Source: Tunturiibacter gelidiferens (lineage in GTDB: Bacteria; Acidobacteriota; Terriglobia; Terriglobales; Acidobacteriaceae). Taken from it: a stretch of DNA of 64,000 nucleotides. Position numbers and translations under genes: made by a program. Under the pieces are notes generated by a model. It was not told where the DNA came from. It searched no databases and saw only the letters and a program-made list of their open reading frames with translations. The DNA is taken from the NCBI RefSeq assembly GCF_014201335.1, contig NZ_JACHEB010000012.1, positions 124,001-188,000 of the forward strand, written 5' to 3'. Below, piece by piece: positions 45,038-53,924 of this stretch (within the stretch, counting starts at the first letter, position 1; each line of letters begins with the position of its first letter).

Positions 45038-45964
45038 TTACCTGACAACCACGGGGCTCCTAACTTCATCACGCAGCATCACGTCATCTTGCGAACGCAG
45101 CTTCGGCGCGCCCTCCGCCACCAGCAACACCGCCCCCGCATACAGCAACGTATCCCAAACGTAGTTCGCCCCCTCCAACCCCGCAGGCACCCCAGAAGCC
45201 ATCAGAAAAATCGGCAGATAAAGAAACAGCGTAAGCAGCGTCATCACCAGACCCACCGTCGTAGCCCCATCACGGCAATATCTGCGAGTCAGTATCGCCA
45301 CCCCGCCACCAATACAAACCACCCCCGTCAAAAACGCCCACACATGAGGCCCCGGCACCCACGACGGCGTCAACTTGCCCAAAGGCACCCCCGGCGCAAA
45401 CTGCGGAAACAGTATCAGCTCCACGCCATACACCATCAGCACAACACCAAAAACCACGCGCCCAATCCACACCGCTACATTCTCACCGCGATCCCGCGCC
45501 CCACTCCACAAATACCCCGCAAGCGCCAGTGCTCCTGCACCAAAACTAAGATCCCGCAGCGCCACATTCCACACGATTCTGTCGTGCCCCTTCACCGCAT
45601 TCGGCACATGGAGCATCACCACAAACAGAAAAAACATGATCGCAAGCAGCGTCGCAGTCAAACGAACGCGTATCCCAAGCGCCAGACTAAAAGCCGCAGC
45701 AATCAACGCAATGGCCACGAAATATACCCAGAACAAACGCGCCGGCATAAACACCGGAACAGCCCCAATGATCACCTTGCCGAGCACCAGATGCTCCACG
45801 CCAAATGCCGCCAACGGCGCCGCAAACAGCACCCTTCCCACCGCAACAAGTTTGTCCGGCCCCGCCGCCGCCTGCAACTCTCTTCTCGCAGCAACAAACC
45901 CGATCACAAGAACGATCACTCCCGCAGCGCAAATCCAGATATTAGTACTCGGCGGCACAAACAC
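45038..45964 (-). CDS. DoxX-like polytopic membrane protein
   Basis: 308 residues with about eight hydrophobic helices in two halves, each with a DoxX-like core (RVLFAAPLAAFGVEHLVLG and RVVFGVVLMVYGVELILFP). A duplicated four-helix DoxX unit is therefore likely. DoxX-family proteins are inner-membrane proteins linked to quinol or thiosulfate redox and to oxidative-stress complexes; the role here is unknown. It lies 28 bp downstream of the NTF2-like gene on the same strand, suggesting co-transcription. Confidence 0.75.
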   Translation of the reverse strand: MFVPPSTNIWICAAGVIVLVIGFVAARRELQAAAGPDKLVAVGRVLFAAPLAAFGVEHLVLGKVIIGAVPVFMPARLFWVYFVAIALIAAAFSLALGIRVRLTATLLAIMFFLFVVMLHVPNAVKGHDRIVWNVALRDLSFGAGALALAGYLWSGARDRGENVAVWIGRVVFGVVLMVYGVELILFPQFAPGVPLGKLTPSWVPGPHVWAFLTGVVCIGGGVAILTRRYCRDGATTVGLVMTLLTLFLYLPIFLMASGVPAGLEGANYVWDTLLYAGAVLLVAEGAPKLRSQDDVMLRDEVRSPVVVR

Positions 45965-45991
45965 CTCTTCCTAATCAAACTTTCTGACGCG

Positions 45992-46720
45992 CTATCGAAT
46001 CTTCTTCCAAAGCAGATCTTCGTTATTCCTGCGGTCGATCATCATGTCTACATGCCCCGCCGCATCACGATGAAACAGCCGCCGCCCCTCCACTCCCGCA
46101 CGAAAAAACAGATCCGGAGACTCCGGCAGAAGCTGATACGGCTTCCCCAAGTTGCGCTCCGCATACAACTCACCCCCCTGCCGAGTCACCGTGACCACAT
46201 TCCCGGGAGCCAACTCATACGCACCCACATAGTCGTTCAACAGCGCCTCCCGAACCTCTCCCACCGCCGGATCTTCGTAGTACCGCAACGTCTGGCTCGC
46301 AACTATCTGCCACGCCTGATTCCGATACAACCACGTATCCGTCGAATGATACCGGGCATGCAGCTCCCGTCCAAACACCGTCTCCACCTCATCGCAGTCG
46401 TAACTCAAAATCGCAACGTTAGCCGCAAGAAGCGACTTCGGATGCACCACCCGAATCGTCCCGCTGTAGCCCGCAGGCAACGGCTGCAGATCTTCCATCA
46501 GTGCTGCCTTGTCCATCGCCCTGCCCTTCTCATCGAAGAACATCGCATCGTCCGCGACATACTTCTTCCAGGGCGCCTGATTACCGGGCCCAACCGCATC
46601 GTAAAGCTCTTGTGTCCGCTGAACTAGGTCCACCTCAGTAATCTTCGGTATATCCACTCCACGCGCTACCGGACACACGAAGACCGCCACCACCAACGAA
46701 GCAACCAAACCTGGCTTCAT
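45992..46720 (-). CDS. Secreted NTF2-like (SnoaL/DUF4440-type) protein
   Basis: From ATG 46720, with AAAGGAG at the right distance, the 242-residue protein begins with a signal peptide (MKPGLVASLVVAVFVCPVARG). An NTF2-like domain follows: LVQRTQELYDAV, WKKYVADDAMFFDEKGRAMDKAALMEDL (in parts), SYDCDEVETVFG and YRNQAWQIVASQT. A C-terminal beta-rich segment of ~80 residues (LNDYVGAYELAPGNVVTVTR, GRRLFHRD) resembles the peptidase-associated DUF3471 type. NTF2-like domains bind small ligands or are enzymes; the function here is unknown. Confidence 0.75.
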   Translation of the reverse strand: MKPGLVASLVVAVFVCPVARGVDIPKITEVDLVQRTQELYDAVGPGNQAPWKKYVADDAMFFDEKGRAMDKAALMEDLQPLPAGYSGTIRVVHPKSLLAANVAILSYDCDEVETVFGRELHARYHSTDTWLYRNQAWQIVASQTLRYYEDPAVGEVREALLNDYVGAYELAPGNVVTVTRQGGELYAERNLGKPYQLLPESPDLFFRAGVEGRRLFHRDAAGHVDMMIDRRNNEDLLWKKIR

Positions 46721-46795
46721 CTCACTCTCCTTTAGACAACACCTTCCCGACGTTCTGCACAAGTAGGTACGCCGCCCAAAACGGTGCCCAGCTAA

Positions 46796-46838
46796 GCCAG
46801 ACAGTCACCCTCTGCCTCGTCGTCACAGCTCACTGACC
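46796..46838 (+). pseudogene. 3'-end scar of a choice-of-anchor-D-type gene
   Basis: One frame reads SQTVTLCLVVTAH-stop, nearly the same as the QTVTLNLVVTAQ-stop end of the giant gene at 43655. The ~43-bp DNA match covers only the last codons. This is probably what remains of a deleted paralogue or a copied 3' end. Confidence 0.5.
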
Positions 46839-46953
46839 CGCAGACAAACCATATCGTTTCATTGCACTCTGTCGGACAGACCACATAGGAGTACTCTAAA
46901 GAAGCCCCCGAGCGCAAACTTCAGCTCTTCGCGGACTCCTGGAAGGAAGAACG

Positions 46954-47784
46954 ATGGCCCCCGCGAAGCTCTTATTAGTCGACGACGACGAGACAATACT
47001 CCTTACCCTCGACATCATTCTAAGAAAACACGGCTTTGACGTGACGGTTGCTGCAACGGTAACGGAAGCTCTCAAGCGCATCAGCTCCGAGGTCTTCGAC
47101 GTCCTTCTCAGCGATCTTCACATGCCCGGTGCGGGAGACGGCCTCACCGTCGTCAGCGCTATGCGTCATGCCAACCCAAAAGCTGTCACCATACTGCTAA
47201 GTTCGTTTCCCCACATGGACGCAGCGGCGCAGGCGATCCTGCTCCAGACTGATGAAATTCTAGTCAAGCCGATGGACGTAAACATGCTGGTGGATGCCAT
47301 CAAACAGCGGCTCGCTGTCGGCCCGACTCGTACCCGCCTGGTGGAGAGTGTCGCCACCATTCTCGAACGTTCCACCGAAAGCACCATCAGAGACTGGTAC
47401 GAACTTGTCGAAAAGGAAGAGTCGTTGATGGCAATTCCAATGACATTCCAACTACGCTCCGGCCATCTGGTTCAAGTCTTCCAGGATCTCGTCCTGCGTC
47501 TTCGCTCTTTAAAAACTCTTGGCACCAAAGAGATGCTCTCGGCTACTGCCAAAGAGCACGGTACCGCCCGCCGCAAACAAGGCTATACCGCTGCCATGAT
47601 GGTCGAGGAGTCGCGCATCCTCCAGGTCAGCGTCTTCAACACCCTGCAGAAAAACCTCGCGAACATTGACTTCAGCGTAGTGCTGATCGGAGTCATGACA
47701 ATCGCCGACGAGATCGATTCACAACTGGGTCAGGCAATGAAGAGTTATTTGGCGGAGTCGATCGTCGATGCGCTTCCCGCATAG
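46954..47784 (+). CDS. Response regulator with RsbRD-like C-terminal domain
   Basis: 276 residues. The receiver domain (1-122) is intact: KLLLVDDDETIL, VLLSDLHMPGAGDG with the phospho-acceptor Asp, ILLSSFP and ILVKPMDV. The second half (about 130-276) is all-helical, with RDWYELVEKEESL and a long C-terminal helix bundle like the RsbR/RsbRD N-terminal domain of stressosome proteins. There is no DNA-binding domain, so output is likely by protein contact. An RBS AAGGAAGAACG precedes the ATG. A GAF/HK-like protein lies 0.9 kb downstream on the other strand and is a candidate partner. Confidence 0.75.
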   Translation: MAPAKLLLVDDDETILLTLDIILRKHGFDVTVAATVTEALKRISSEVFDVLLSDLHMPGAGDGLTVVSAMRHANPKAVTILLSSFPHMDAAAQAILLQTDEILVKPMDVNMLVDAIKQRLAVGPTRTRLVESVATILERSTESTIRDWYELVEKEESLMAIPMTFQLRSGHLVQVFQDLVLRLRSLKTLGTKEMLSATAKEHGTARRKQGYTAAMMVEESRILQVSVFNTLQKNLANIDFSVVLIGVMTIADEIDSQLGQAMKSYLAESIVDALPA

Positions 47785-47827
47785 ATCTTTGCGTCGCCCC
47801 CTTCGATCGTACTAGCGGAAGCAGATC

Positions 47828-48592
47828 TCACTGCCCGTAAAGCCGATACCGAATCCAGTACGTCCCATTACTCCAATCGATCCGGGTCCCATCCCTGCTT
47901 ATCGTCCCCGTGATCCTGGTTCCCTGCCAGTTCGTCGTCACACTCCACTTGCCGTTGAATGATCCAGTAGCTCTGTCTCCAACCTCGTTCTGCAGAGTCA
48001 GATTTCCCCGCCGCTGCTGAATCGAGCACTGCAGCGATCGATTCCCATTCGGATACCAGTTCCCATTCAAATTTGGCGTTCGATACCCACCTCCCCCACC
48101 ACCGCCACCGCCGTAGCACCGGGCCCAGAACGTCCCATTCGACCAGTTAATCCGCCGCCCATCTCCACTCAACGTCCCCGTCACAAACTGCCACTCCGGG
48201 GCGACGATCTGGTTGTTCCCTTGCATATTCCCAATCGACGTACTTCCACTCTCATTCGTCAGGTTCAGCATCGGTCCATTGCTGCTGATCGAAGCCTGCT
48301 TCGAAGGATCTCCCTGCGCGCACCAAGCCCCCAGAAACCCCGCCGATCCCTGTTGATTATTTCTTCGCTCCTGATCCTGCTGTTGCTGTCTCTGCTGCGG
48401 CATATCCGGCGGCGGTCCCTGCGGAACCTGCGAGTCAGGCATCGTCGGCATGCTCGGCATCGGCGGTCCTTGCGGAATCTGGGGCACCTGCGGCGGCGCA
48501 GGCATTAGCTGAGCCATCCCGGCTACAGAAAAGACAAAGCCACTCAACAGCGCAAGCAAAGTTGCTCTCTCAAAGCGAACCAAACTCATCAC
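47828..48592 (-). CDS. Secreted Pro/Gln-rich protein with C-terminal beta repeats
   Basis: 254 residues: signal peptide (ending SVAGMAQ), a proline-rich segment (residues ~28-70, PQIPQGPPMPSMPTMP), a Gln-rich stretch, then two related beta units. The units share the pattern TGTLSGDGRRINWSNGTFW and TGTISRDGTRIDWSNGTYW, separated by a run of nine Gly. The paired units suggest an internal duplication of a carbohydrate- or wall-associated strand motif. No named family recognised. The start at 48592 with an upstream AGGAGAGCC is acceptable. Confidence 0.65.
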   Translation of the reverse strand: MMSLVRFERATLLALLSGFVFSVAGMAQLMPAPPQVPQIPQGPPMPSMPTMPDSQVPQGPPPDMPQQRQQQQDQERRNNQQGSAGFLGAWCAQGDPSKQASISSNGPMLNLTNESGSTSIGNMQGNNQIVAPEWQFVTGTLSGDGRRINWSNGTFWARCYGGGGGGGGGYRTPNLNGNWYPNGNRSLQCSIQQRRGNLTLQNEVGDRATGSFNGKWSVTTNWQGTRITGTISRDGTRIDWSNGTYWIRYRLYGQ

Positions 48593-48691
48593 GGCTCTCC
48601 TCCTTACAAGAAAGCGAAGCCATTATCCTCCCGAACCGTCGCTCAGGAAAAGAACACTTCAGGAAAAGAGTTCTTCAGTTGTCAGTGAGCT

Positions 48692-49549
48692 TTACTCCGC
48701 CGTCTCCACGCGAAGTTCTTCGTCAGCCGCCTGCTGCCGCCGATTCGCCGCAGTCCTCGGCAGCGAAAGCAACCTCGCCGCCAACACAGACAGCCGCTGA
48801 ATAGGTTCCGCCAGCTCCCCCGCCAGCGTCTTCGCATCACCGTCGATACCACCCGCACCCGCCAGATACACAATATTCGTAATGCTCTGCAAGGGATTGT
48901 TGATCCGGTGAGCCAGCTCATTCGCCATTCCCGCAGCCGCCGCATGGATGGCCTGCTCCATCAGCTGTTTCTGCTGCCGTTGTTGCCTCACACCCATCGC
49001 CACAAAGTCCGCCAGCATCTGCATCATCCGCACGTCGTTCCCGTCGAACGCCTCATCCCGCCCATGCGCCATAACAAAGATCGTGCCGCGAGTCTCCCCC
49101 TCATCCCATGGAAGCAAAATCCCATCGGTCACCTCAAGTGCTTCGACCCCTAGCAGATCGAAGAAAGGCTTCGTCACGCGAAACAGCTGTGGCCGCCCTC
49201 GCTCCAGGCAAACTCCGCACGCACTCGGCGAACGCGGAAGCACAGCATTCAGAAATCCCGAGTACGCCCCCGCAGTAGCGACCCATTCGTAAAAATCCGT
49301 ATCGGTCCTATTCTCCCGTTCGATACTGATGCCCGCACTGTCCGCGCCGCACAACTCCACCGCCGCATTCACCAACTCCTGCAAAATCGTATCCGGTTTG
49401 TTGATAAAGGCACGCGCTACCCGACGCATCCCTTCCATCTGGGTCACAACGTCGCGCTCATGCAGATGCCTCTCCGCAAACGAAACATCCTCAAGAAGGT
49501 CGATCACCTCGAGGCCCGTATCCACCGTAATCGAATCGACCGCTCCCAT
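48692..49549 (-). CDS. GAF-domain protein with histidine-kinase DHp helix but no ATPase domain
   Basis: 285 residues. Residues ~50-190 form a GAF domain (ELVNAAVELCGADSAGISI, TDGILLPWDEGETRGTIFVM). Residues ~205-245 carry a dimerisation/phosphotransfer-like helix with the H-box GMANELAHRINNPLQSI. The protein then ends without N, G1 or G2 boxes, so it cannot bind ATP as a normal kinase. It may be a phospho-relay or a regulator of another kinase. It is encoded convergently with the RsbRD-type response regulator region. Confidence 0.75.
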   Translation of the reverse strand: MGAVDSITVDTGLEVIDLLEDVSFAERHLHERDVVTQMEGMRRVARAFINKPDTILQELVNAAVELCGADSAGISIERENRTDTDFYEWVATAGAYSGFLNAVLPRSPSACGVCLERGRPQLFRVTKPFFDLLGVEALEVTDGILLPWDEGETRGTIFVMAHGRDEAFDGNDVRMMQMLADFVAMGVRQQRQQKQLMEQAIHAAAAGMANELAHRINNPLQSITNIVYLAGAGGIDGDAKTLAGELAEPIQRLSVLAARLLSLPRTAANRRQQAADEELRVETAE

Positions 49550-49907
49550 GTAGAACCCCTACGCCATCCCGGCCAAACTACCTGCGCGGTTCAATCCTTT
49601 GAAGAATCGAAGTCACGTCAACTCCGACCCTCGTCAGGCCTGAACTATCAATCATACTGTTCGGGGAGTGGTACAGATCATAGTCCACGCCACAAAAAAA
49701 AGCTCAATAAATCTCTCTCAAACGTGGCGTATTTCCAGAACCCAAAAATCGCGCGGCTTAATCACCACCCCAGCCACACATCCCACCACATCTTCACCAC
49801 AAAAACACCACCTCAAAACGAGCATTTCTCCAAAACACCCCCTGAAAAGACGCCACAAACCGCAGTTCTCCCCAACCCCACCACGCCAGTATTTTTTTCT
49901 TAAAAAT
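49550..49907. other. Gene-free, CA-rich and G-poor tract
   Basis: No gene recognised. From about 49683 to 49905 the plus strand is dominated by C and A, with repeated CACCAC, CCACA and CAAAA words and few G. ACGCCAC (49687-49693) and GTGGCGT (49724-49730) form a perfect 7-bp inverted repeat. The tract directly follows the ribBA stop codon, so in its transcript it would be a G/U-rich 3' region. Confidence 0.6.
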
Positions 49908-51053
49908 TTACCGCCGAACCGCCCCAATCGAAACCGGAACCTGCTCCACAATCTCAATCCCAAACCCCTGCAACGCCGGCACATGCGTCGGAGTATTCGT
50001 CAGCAGCCGAATCTTATGAATCCCCAAATCAGACAGAATCTGCCCGCCCAGACCCACCTGCCGCAGTGTCCTGTGCGCCCGATCATCACTGCCCTCCCGC
50101 GCCCGCTGCTCCCTATGCAAAACAATCCGCGCCGGCGTCACAGCCTTATCCACGCCAAAACCCGCGCTCCCGTTGTGCAGATACACCAGCGCTCCCTTGC
50201 CCGCATCCGCAATCATCTTCAACGACTCGTCCACCACCGCCTTGCAATCACACAGCGTCGTAGAAAAAACATCGCCTGCCAGGCAGTGTGTATGCACCCT
50301 CACCGTCACCGGCTCCTCACCGCTCACATCCCCATACACCAACGCAACATGCGACTCCCCACCATCCACCTCGCTCTCATAAGCGATCATCCGAAACTCA
50401 CCATGTGCCGTAGGCATCAGCGACTCGGCCACGCGATGAATGTATCGCTCATGCTGCAACCGGTAGCGAATCAGGTCCGCCACCGTCACCATCAGCAGCC
50501 CATGCTCCGCGCAGAACTTCACCAGATCCGGCACCCGCGCCATCGTCCCATCGTCGTTCATGATCTCGCAGATCACACCAGCGGTCACCAGCCCCGCCAT
50601 CCGCGCCAGATCCACTGAAGCCTCTGTCTGCCCCGCCCTCACCAGAACGCCACCCTTACGCGCACGCAGCGGAAACACATGTCCCGGCCGCGCCAGATCA
50701 TGTGCCGTCGAACGCGGATCAATGGCAACCTTGATCGTGTGCGCTCTGTCCGCCGCCGAAATTCCCGTCGTCACACCCTCCCGCGCCTCAATGCTCTCCG
50801 TGAACGCCGTCCCGAACCGCGACGTGTTCTCCTGTGTCATCGGCCCCAGCCGCAGATAGTCCGCACGCTCTTCAGTCAACGTCAGACAGATCAACCCACG
50901 ACCATACTTCGCCATGAAGTTGATCGCCTCCGGCGTAACAAACTCTGCTGCCAGCGTCAGGTCACCCTCATTCTCGCGGTCTTCGTCATCGACGACCACC
51001 AACATCCGCCCCGCCTTGAACTCCGCTACAGCCTCTGCCACGTCAGCAAACAT
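49908..51053 (-). CDS. ribBA: RibBA-type protein: DHBP synthase fused to a divergent GTP cyclohydrolase II domain
   Basis: From ATG 51053 there are 381 residues. The N-terminal DHBP synthase (1-~200) is complete: [70 protein letters not shown] (in parts) and [12 protein letters not shown]. It converts ribulose 5-phosphate to dihydroxybutanone phosphate for riboflavin synthesis. The C-terminal half resembles GTP cyclohydrolase II and keeps three cysteines (CLAGDVF and CDC). However, the usual QEGRGIGL, NKIxAYxLQ and DxRDYG region reads [19 protein letters not shown] and [15 protein letters not shown], so the second activity is doubtful. Confidence 0.88.
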   Translation of the reverse strand: MFADVAEAVAEFKAGRMLVVVDDEDRENEGDLTLAAEFVTPEAINFMAKYGRGLICLTLTEERADYLRLGPMTQENTSRFGTAFTESIEAREGVTTGISAADRAHTIKVAIDPRSTAHDLARPGHVFPLRARKGGVLVRAGQTEASVDLARMAGLVTAGVICEIMNDDGTMARVPDLVKFCAEHGLLMVTVADLIRYRLQHERYIHRVAESLMPTAHGEFRMIAYESEVDGGESHVALVYGDVSGEEPVTVRVHTHCLAGDVFSTTLCDCKAVVDESLKMIADAGKGALVYLHNGSAGFGVDKAVTPARIVLHREQRAREGSDDRAHRTLRQVGLGGQILSDLGIHKIRLLTNTPTHVPALQGFGIEIVEQVPVSIGAVRR

Positions 51054-51116
51054 AGTCCCGCCTTCCCAACTGCATCTCTTTCGACGCATCCCATCTTACG
51101 TCCGACGCAAAAAAGA

Positions 51117-51150
51117 AACGCTGCCCACAACGGGCAGCGTTCTCTTTTTA
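51117..51150 (-). terminator. Terminator between the 75-residue gene and ribBA
   Basis: Stem AACGCTGCCC / GGGCAGCGTT around a short loop. On the minus strand it is followed by TTTCTTTTTT; the plus strand also has a T-rich flank, so it may work both ways. Confidence 0.8.
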
Positions 51151-51180
51151 CAAGCGAATTACAAAATCGAAACCAAACAC

Positions 51181-51408
51181 TTACAGCGTGGACTCGATCT
51201 CGAATCCCCACGCCTCTAAAAGAGCCTCGGGAATGTACTTCGAATTCTTGTTTCTACGGGCCCACTCACGGAGCCGAGTCGAACGAATGTACTGATCGGG
51301 TGTGAGCTTGAACTCCTTCACAACCTGCTCGAACGATGTTACCGTCGGAACAACCGGCCCTATCGGCTCAGGCTTGCCCCAGTTGGGATTTCCACGACGC
51401 TTTGCCAT
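51181..51408 (-). CDS. Small conserved-looking basic protein (75 residues)
   Basis: [20 protein letters not shown] starts a basic, Pro/Gly-rich arm. It is followed by a helical region [44 protein letters not shown] (in parts), which looks like a small folded domain. I do not recognise a family. It has its own terminator and lies upstream of ribBA on the same strand. A basic arm plus a helical domain suggests nucleic-acid binding, but there is no direct evidence. Confidence 0.65.
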   Translation of the reverse strand: MAKRRGNPNWGKPEPIGPVVPTVTSFEQVVKEFKLTPDQYIRSTRLREWARRNKNSKYIPEALLEAWGFEIESTL

Positions 51409-51550
51409 GTTTTTCTCAGTACCTCTTCAATTTGAATTCCGCACTTCGCGTTTTACTCGCTGGGAAATTAACGCAACCTTCATTCTAAGGCATTTACACT
51501 ACAAAAGCAAGTTACGCCGCTATCTCCCATAAGCCGTTCTAGCAGTAGTT

Positions 51551-53140
51551 CTAGCGCTGCTGAGCCAGAGCGTAGAACTTCGCCAAATCAGCCTTCATCT
51601 CCTTCAACGCATCCACATTCAGATAGACCATGTGACCCGCCGGATAGTAACCAAACTGGACGTTATCAACCAGTTTCTCTGGCAAATCCATATGACTCAG
51701 GTCATACTCCGTTGAAAAGAACGGGGTAGCCAGATCGAAGTACCCGTTGGCCGAAAACACCCGCAGCTTCGGGTTCTTCCGAATTGCATCCGCCAGATCC
51801 ACCGCAACATCGGGCGCCTCCTGATCTCCACGACGCCCACCTTCAGCTCCAGGAGCCCTGTGTTTGAAGTCCCAGGCCTCATTTACCCCCGGCCCAGAGG
51901 TGTAATAAGGCTCCTGACTCATATACTTCAGCTCCCTCTGAAGATATTCATGAAACGCCCCCACATACACTCCGCTGATCCCCGCATCCGACGGGTCGTA
52001 GCCGGGGTTCTCCCCTGCCGAGTCCTGGTCCCATCCCATAAATCGCGCATCATATCGACCCAGCGTCCGCTGATCTTCCCGCAGCAACTCCTTTCGAAAC
52101 CGCGTCGCCGAAATCCTCAGCTTCGCCTCCTTCACATACTCCACACTCAGCCCCGTAATCGCCGCCACCTTCGCCGCCATCGCATCAAACTCCGGCGCCG
52201 GCAACTTGTCGCCCTGCTGCAGCGCCTCCACATAAGGCCCCCGCGCAAACACTCTCGCCTGCTCCACCCATTCAGCCAAACCCACGCTCGGCTTCACCTT
52301 GTGATAGTGAAACGCAATCGCCGCAAATGAAGGCAGATACCCAACCGCCTCATAGTCCAGCCCGGGATTACGCCTGTTGTAGTTCAAAATTGACGACAGC
52401 AGCGTTACGCCATTGAACTCGATGCCATCATTCTGCAGCGCACTCACCAACCCCGCCGAACGCGTCGTTCCATACGACTCGCCAAATAAGAACTTCGGCG
52501 AATTCCATCGTTGATTCGCCGTGATATATCGCACAATAAACTTCCTGAACGCCGCGATATCTTGATCGGTCCCAGCAAAGTCTTTGATCGTTCCCTTCCC
52601 AACCGCACGCGAAAACCCCGTCAGCGGCGCATCGATAAACACCAGGTCGCTTTTATCGAGCAGGCTGTACTGGTTCTGCACCCACTCAAACGGCGCCGGC
52701 CCTGTAGCCTCGGGACTCTGCGTCACCACCCGCACCGGCCCAAACGATCCCATGTGAAGCCAGATCGACGCTGCGCCCGGTCCGCCGTTATAGAAAAAGG
52801 TGATCGGCCGGCTCTTCGCATCCACCCCATCTTCCGTGTAAGCCACATAGAAGATACTTCCATTCGCCTTATCCTGATCATCTCGTATCAGCAGATTTCC
52901 CGCAGTCGCCGTGTAATGAACCATCCGCCCGCCTGCGGCCCACTCATGCTTCGTTATCGAACCGGCCTCTGCAGGAATAGGAACGCTCGGCTCTTCTTTC
53001 TTCGGCTCGGCTTCCCCAGCATGTTGCCTACTCTCGGCTGCCTGAGAGAATGCAGGCACCGACATCAACACCACCATCAATGCAACAACAGCGTATGGCA
53101 TCCGAGATACCAGAAACTTCGAAGCCTCGGTCTGAGTCAA
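51551..53140 (-). CDS. Secreted S10-family serine carboxypeptidase
   Basis: About 529 residues with a signal peptide (VVALMVVLMSVPAFSQ). S10 features: oxyanion NGGPGAASIWLHMGSFGP, nucleophile FLFGESYGTTRSAG, acid region VFSANGYFDLATPF, and catalytic His in YYPAGHMVYL. Such enzymes remove C-terminal amino acids, here in the periplasm or outside. I chose TTG at 53140 because GGAG stands seven bases upstream; ATG at 53101 (MPYAVVAL) and an upstream TTG at 53188 are alternatives. It stands alone and is convergent with nothing nearby. Confidence 0.85.
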   Translation of the reverse strand: MTQTEASKFLVSRMPYAVVALMVVLMSVPAFSQAAESRQHAGEAEPKKEEPSVPIPAEAGSITKHEWAAGGRMVHYTATAGNLLIRDDQDKANGSIFYVAYTEDGVDAKSRPITFFYNGGPGAASIWLHMGSFGPVRVVTQSPEATGPAPFEWVQNQYSLLDKSDLVFIDAPLTGFSRAVGKGTIKDFAGTDQDIAAFRKFIVRYITANQRWNSPKFLFGESYGTTRSAGLVSALQNDGIEFNGVTLLSSILNYNRRNPGLDYEAVGYLPSFAAIAFHYHKVKPSVGLAEWVEQARVFARGPYVEALQQGDKLPAPEFDAMAAKVAAITGLSVEYVKEAKLRISATRFRKELLREDQRTLGRYDARFMGWDQDSAGENPGYDPSDAGISGVYVGAFHEYLQRELKYMSQEPYYTSGPGVNEAWDFKHRAPGAEGGRRGDQEAPDVAVDLADAIRKNPKLRVFSANGYFDLATPFFSTEYDLSHMDLPEKLVDNVQFGYYPAGHMVYLNVDALKEMKADLAKFYALAQQR

Positions 53141-53280
53141 TTCAATTCTCCGGGAACGGTATCCAAAATCAGACACAATCCAAAACAAATTGCAGCTTTG
53201 TCGACGCGATCATCATACCTTTCCGACCGCCTCCACAAAGCCGCAATTCCGCGTCTCCGGTGCTAATACTTCGGTGTTAC

Positions 53281-53727
53281 TTACGCCGTATCAAGATGGA
53301 ACGGCGTCGTGTAACGCTCGACCGGATATCCCTTCGCCTTCCATGCATCCAGGCCACCCTTCAGAAATTTGATCTTCGTAAAGTTGAGCTTCAATGCTCT
53401 TTCGAGAATCATCCGGCTCGTGCTCTGGCTGACGCAGGTGCAATAAATCACCGACTCTTTCTCCTTCGGAATCAGCGAAGCCTCGTGGAGCACCTCCTTA
53501 GGTGGAAGCCTCTTCGCGCCTGGAATAATCTCCGAATGCGCCAGCAAATCTAGCGGTTGCCGAACGTCGAACAGCAGAATATCCGCATTTTCTTCCATCA
53601 ATTGCCGGAGAGAGTCGGCGTCGATGCTGTGCTCCTCCAGTTCACGCCTATTGCGCAACTGCCTCATCCTCAAAAGCCCGAACAACAGGACCAATCCCCC
53701 AACTGCACAAATCAAAATCAGATACAT
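53281..53727 (-). CDS. Membrane-anchored rhodanese-like protein
   Basis: 148 residues: one N-terminal membrane helix (MYLILICAVGGLVLLFGLL) and a rhodanese domain with DADSLRQLMEENADILLFDVRQP, IPGAKRLPPKEV and the active loop IYCTCVSQSTSRMI (Cys at the sulfur-acceptor position), ending FLKGGLDAWKAKGYPVE. It may transfer sulfane sulfur or bind oxyanions at the membrane surface. The AGGAGGATCAAA RBS strongly supports the start. Confidence 0.88.
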   Translation of the reverse strand: MYLILICAVGGLVLLFGLLRMRQLRNRRELEEHSIDADSLRQLMEENADILLFDVRQPLDLLAHSEIIPGAKRLPPKEVLHEASLIPKEKESVIYCTCVSQSTSRMILERALKLNFTKIKFLKGGLDAWKAKGYPVERYTTPFHLDTA

Positions 53728-53924
53728 TTTGATCCTCCTACTTCTGTTTACTATCTGATTGAATACCCATGTCGAAAGATGCGCTGAATTCTACGCCAAT
53801 CGATTACATCGAACCTGTTTCAGAAACAGGAGGCTACTGCTCTAAGTCCGCTTGACGCCGCAGCAGAAGAAATCTTCTGATGCAAAGAGCTTTATGGATC
53901 CCTCTACCTCACCAATCTGCGATG

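Noticed and set aside
45089-46627. 512-codon plus-strand ORF across the DoxX and NTF2-like genes
   Set aside because: It spans two well-supported minus-strand genes and encodes an Arg/His/Gln-rich product without motifs.
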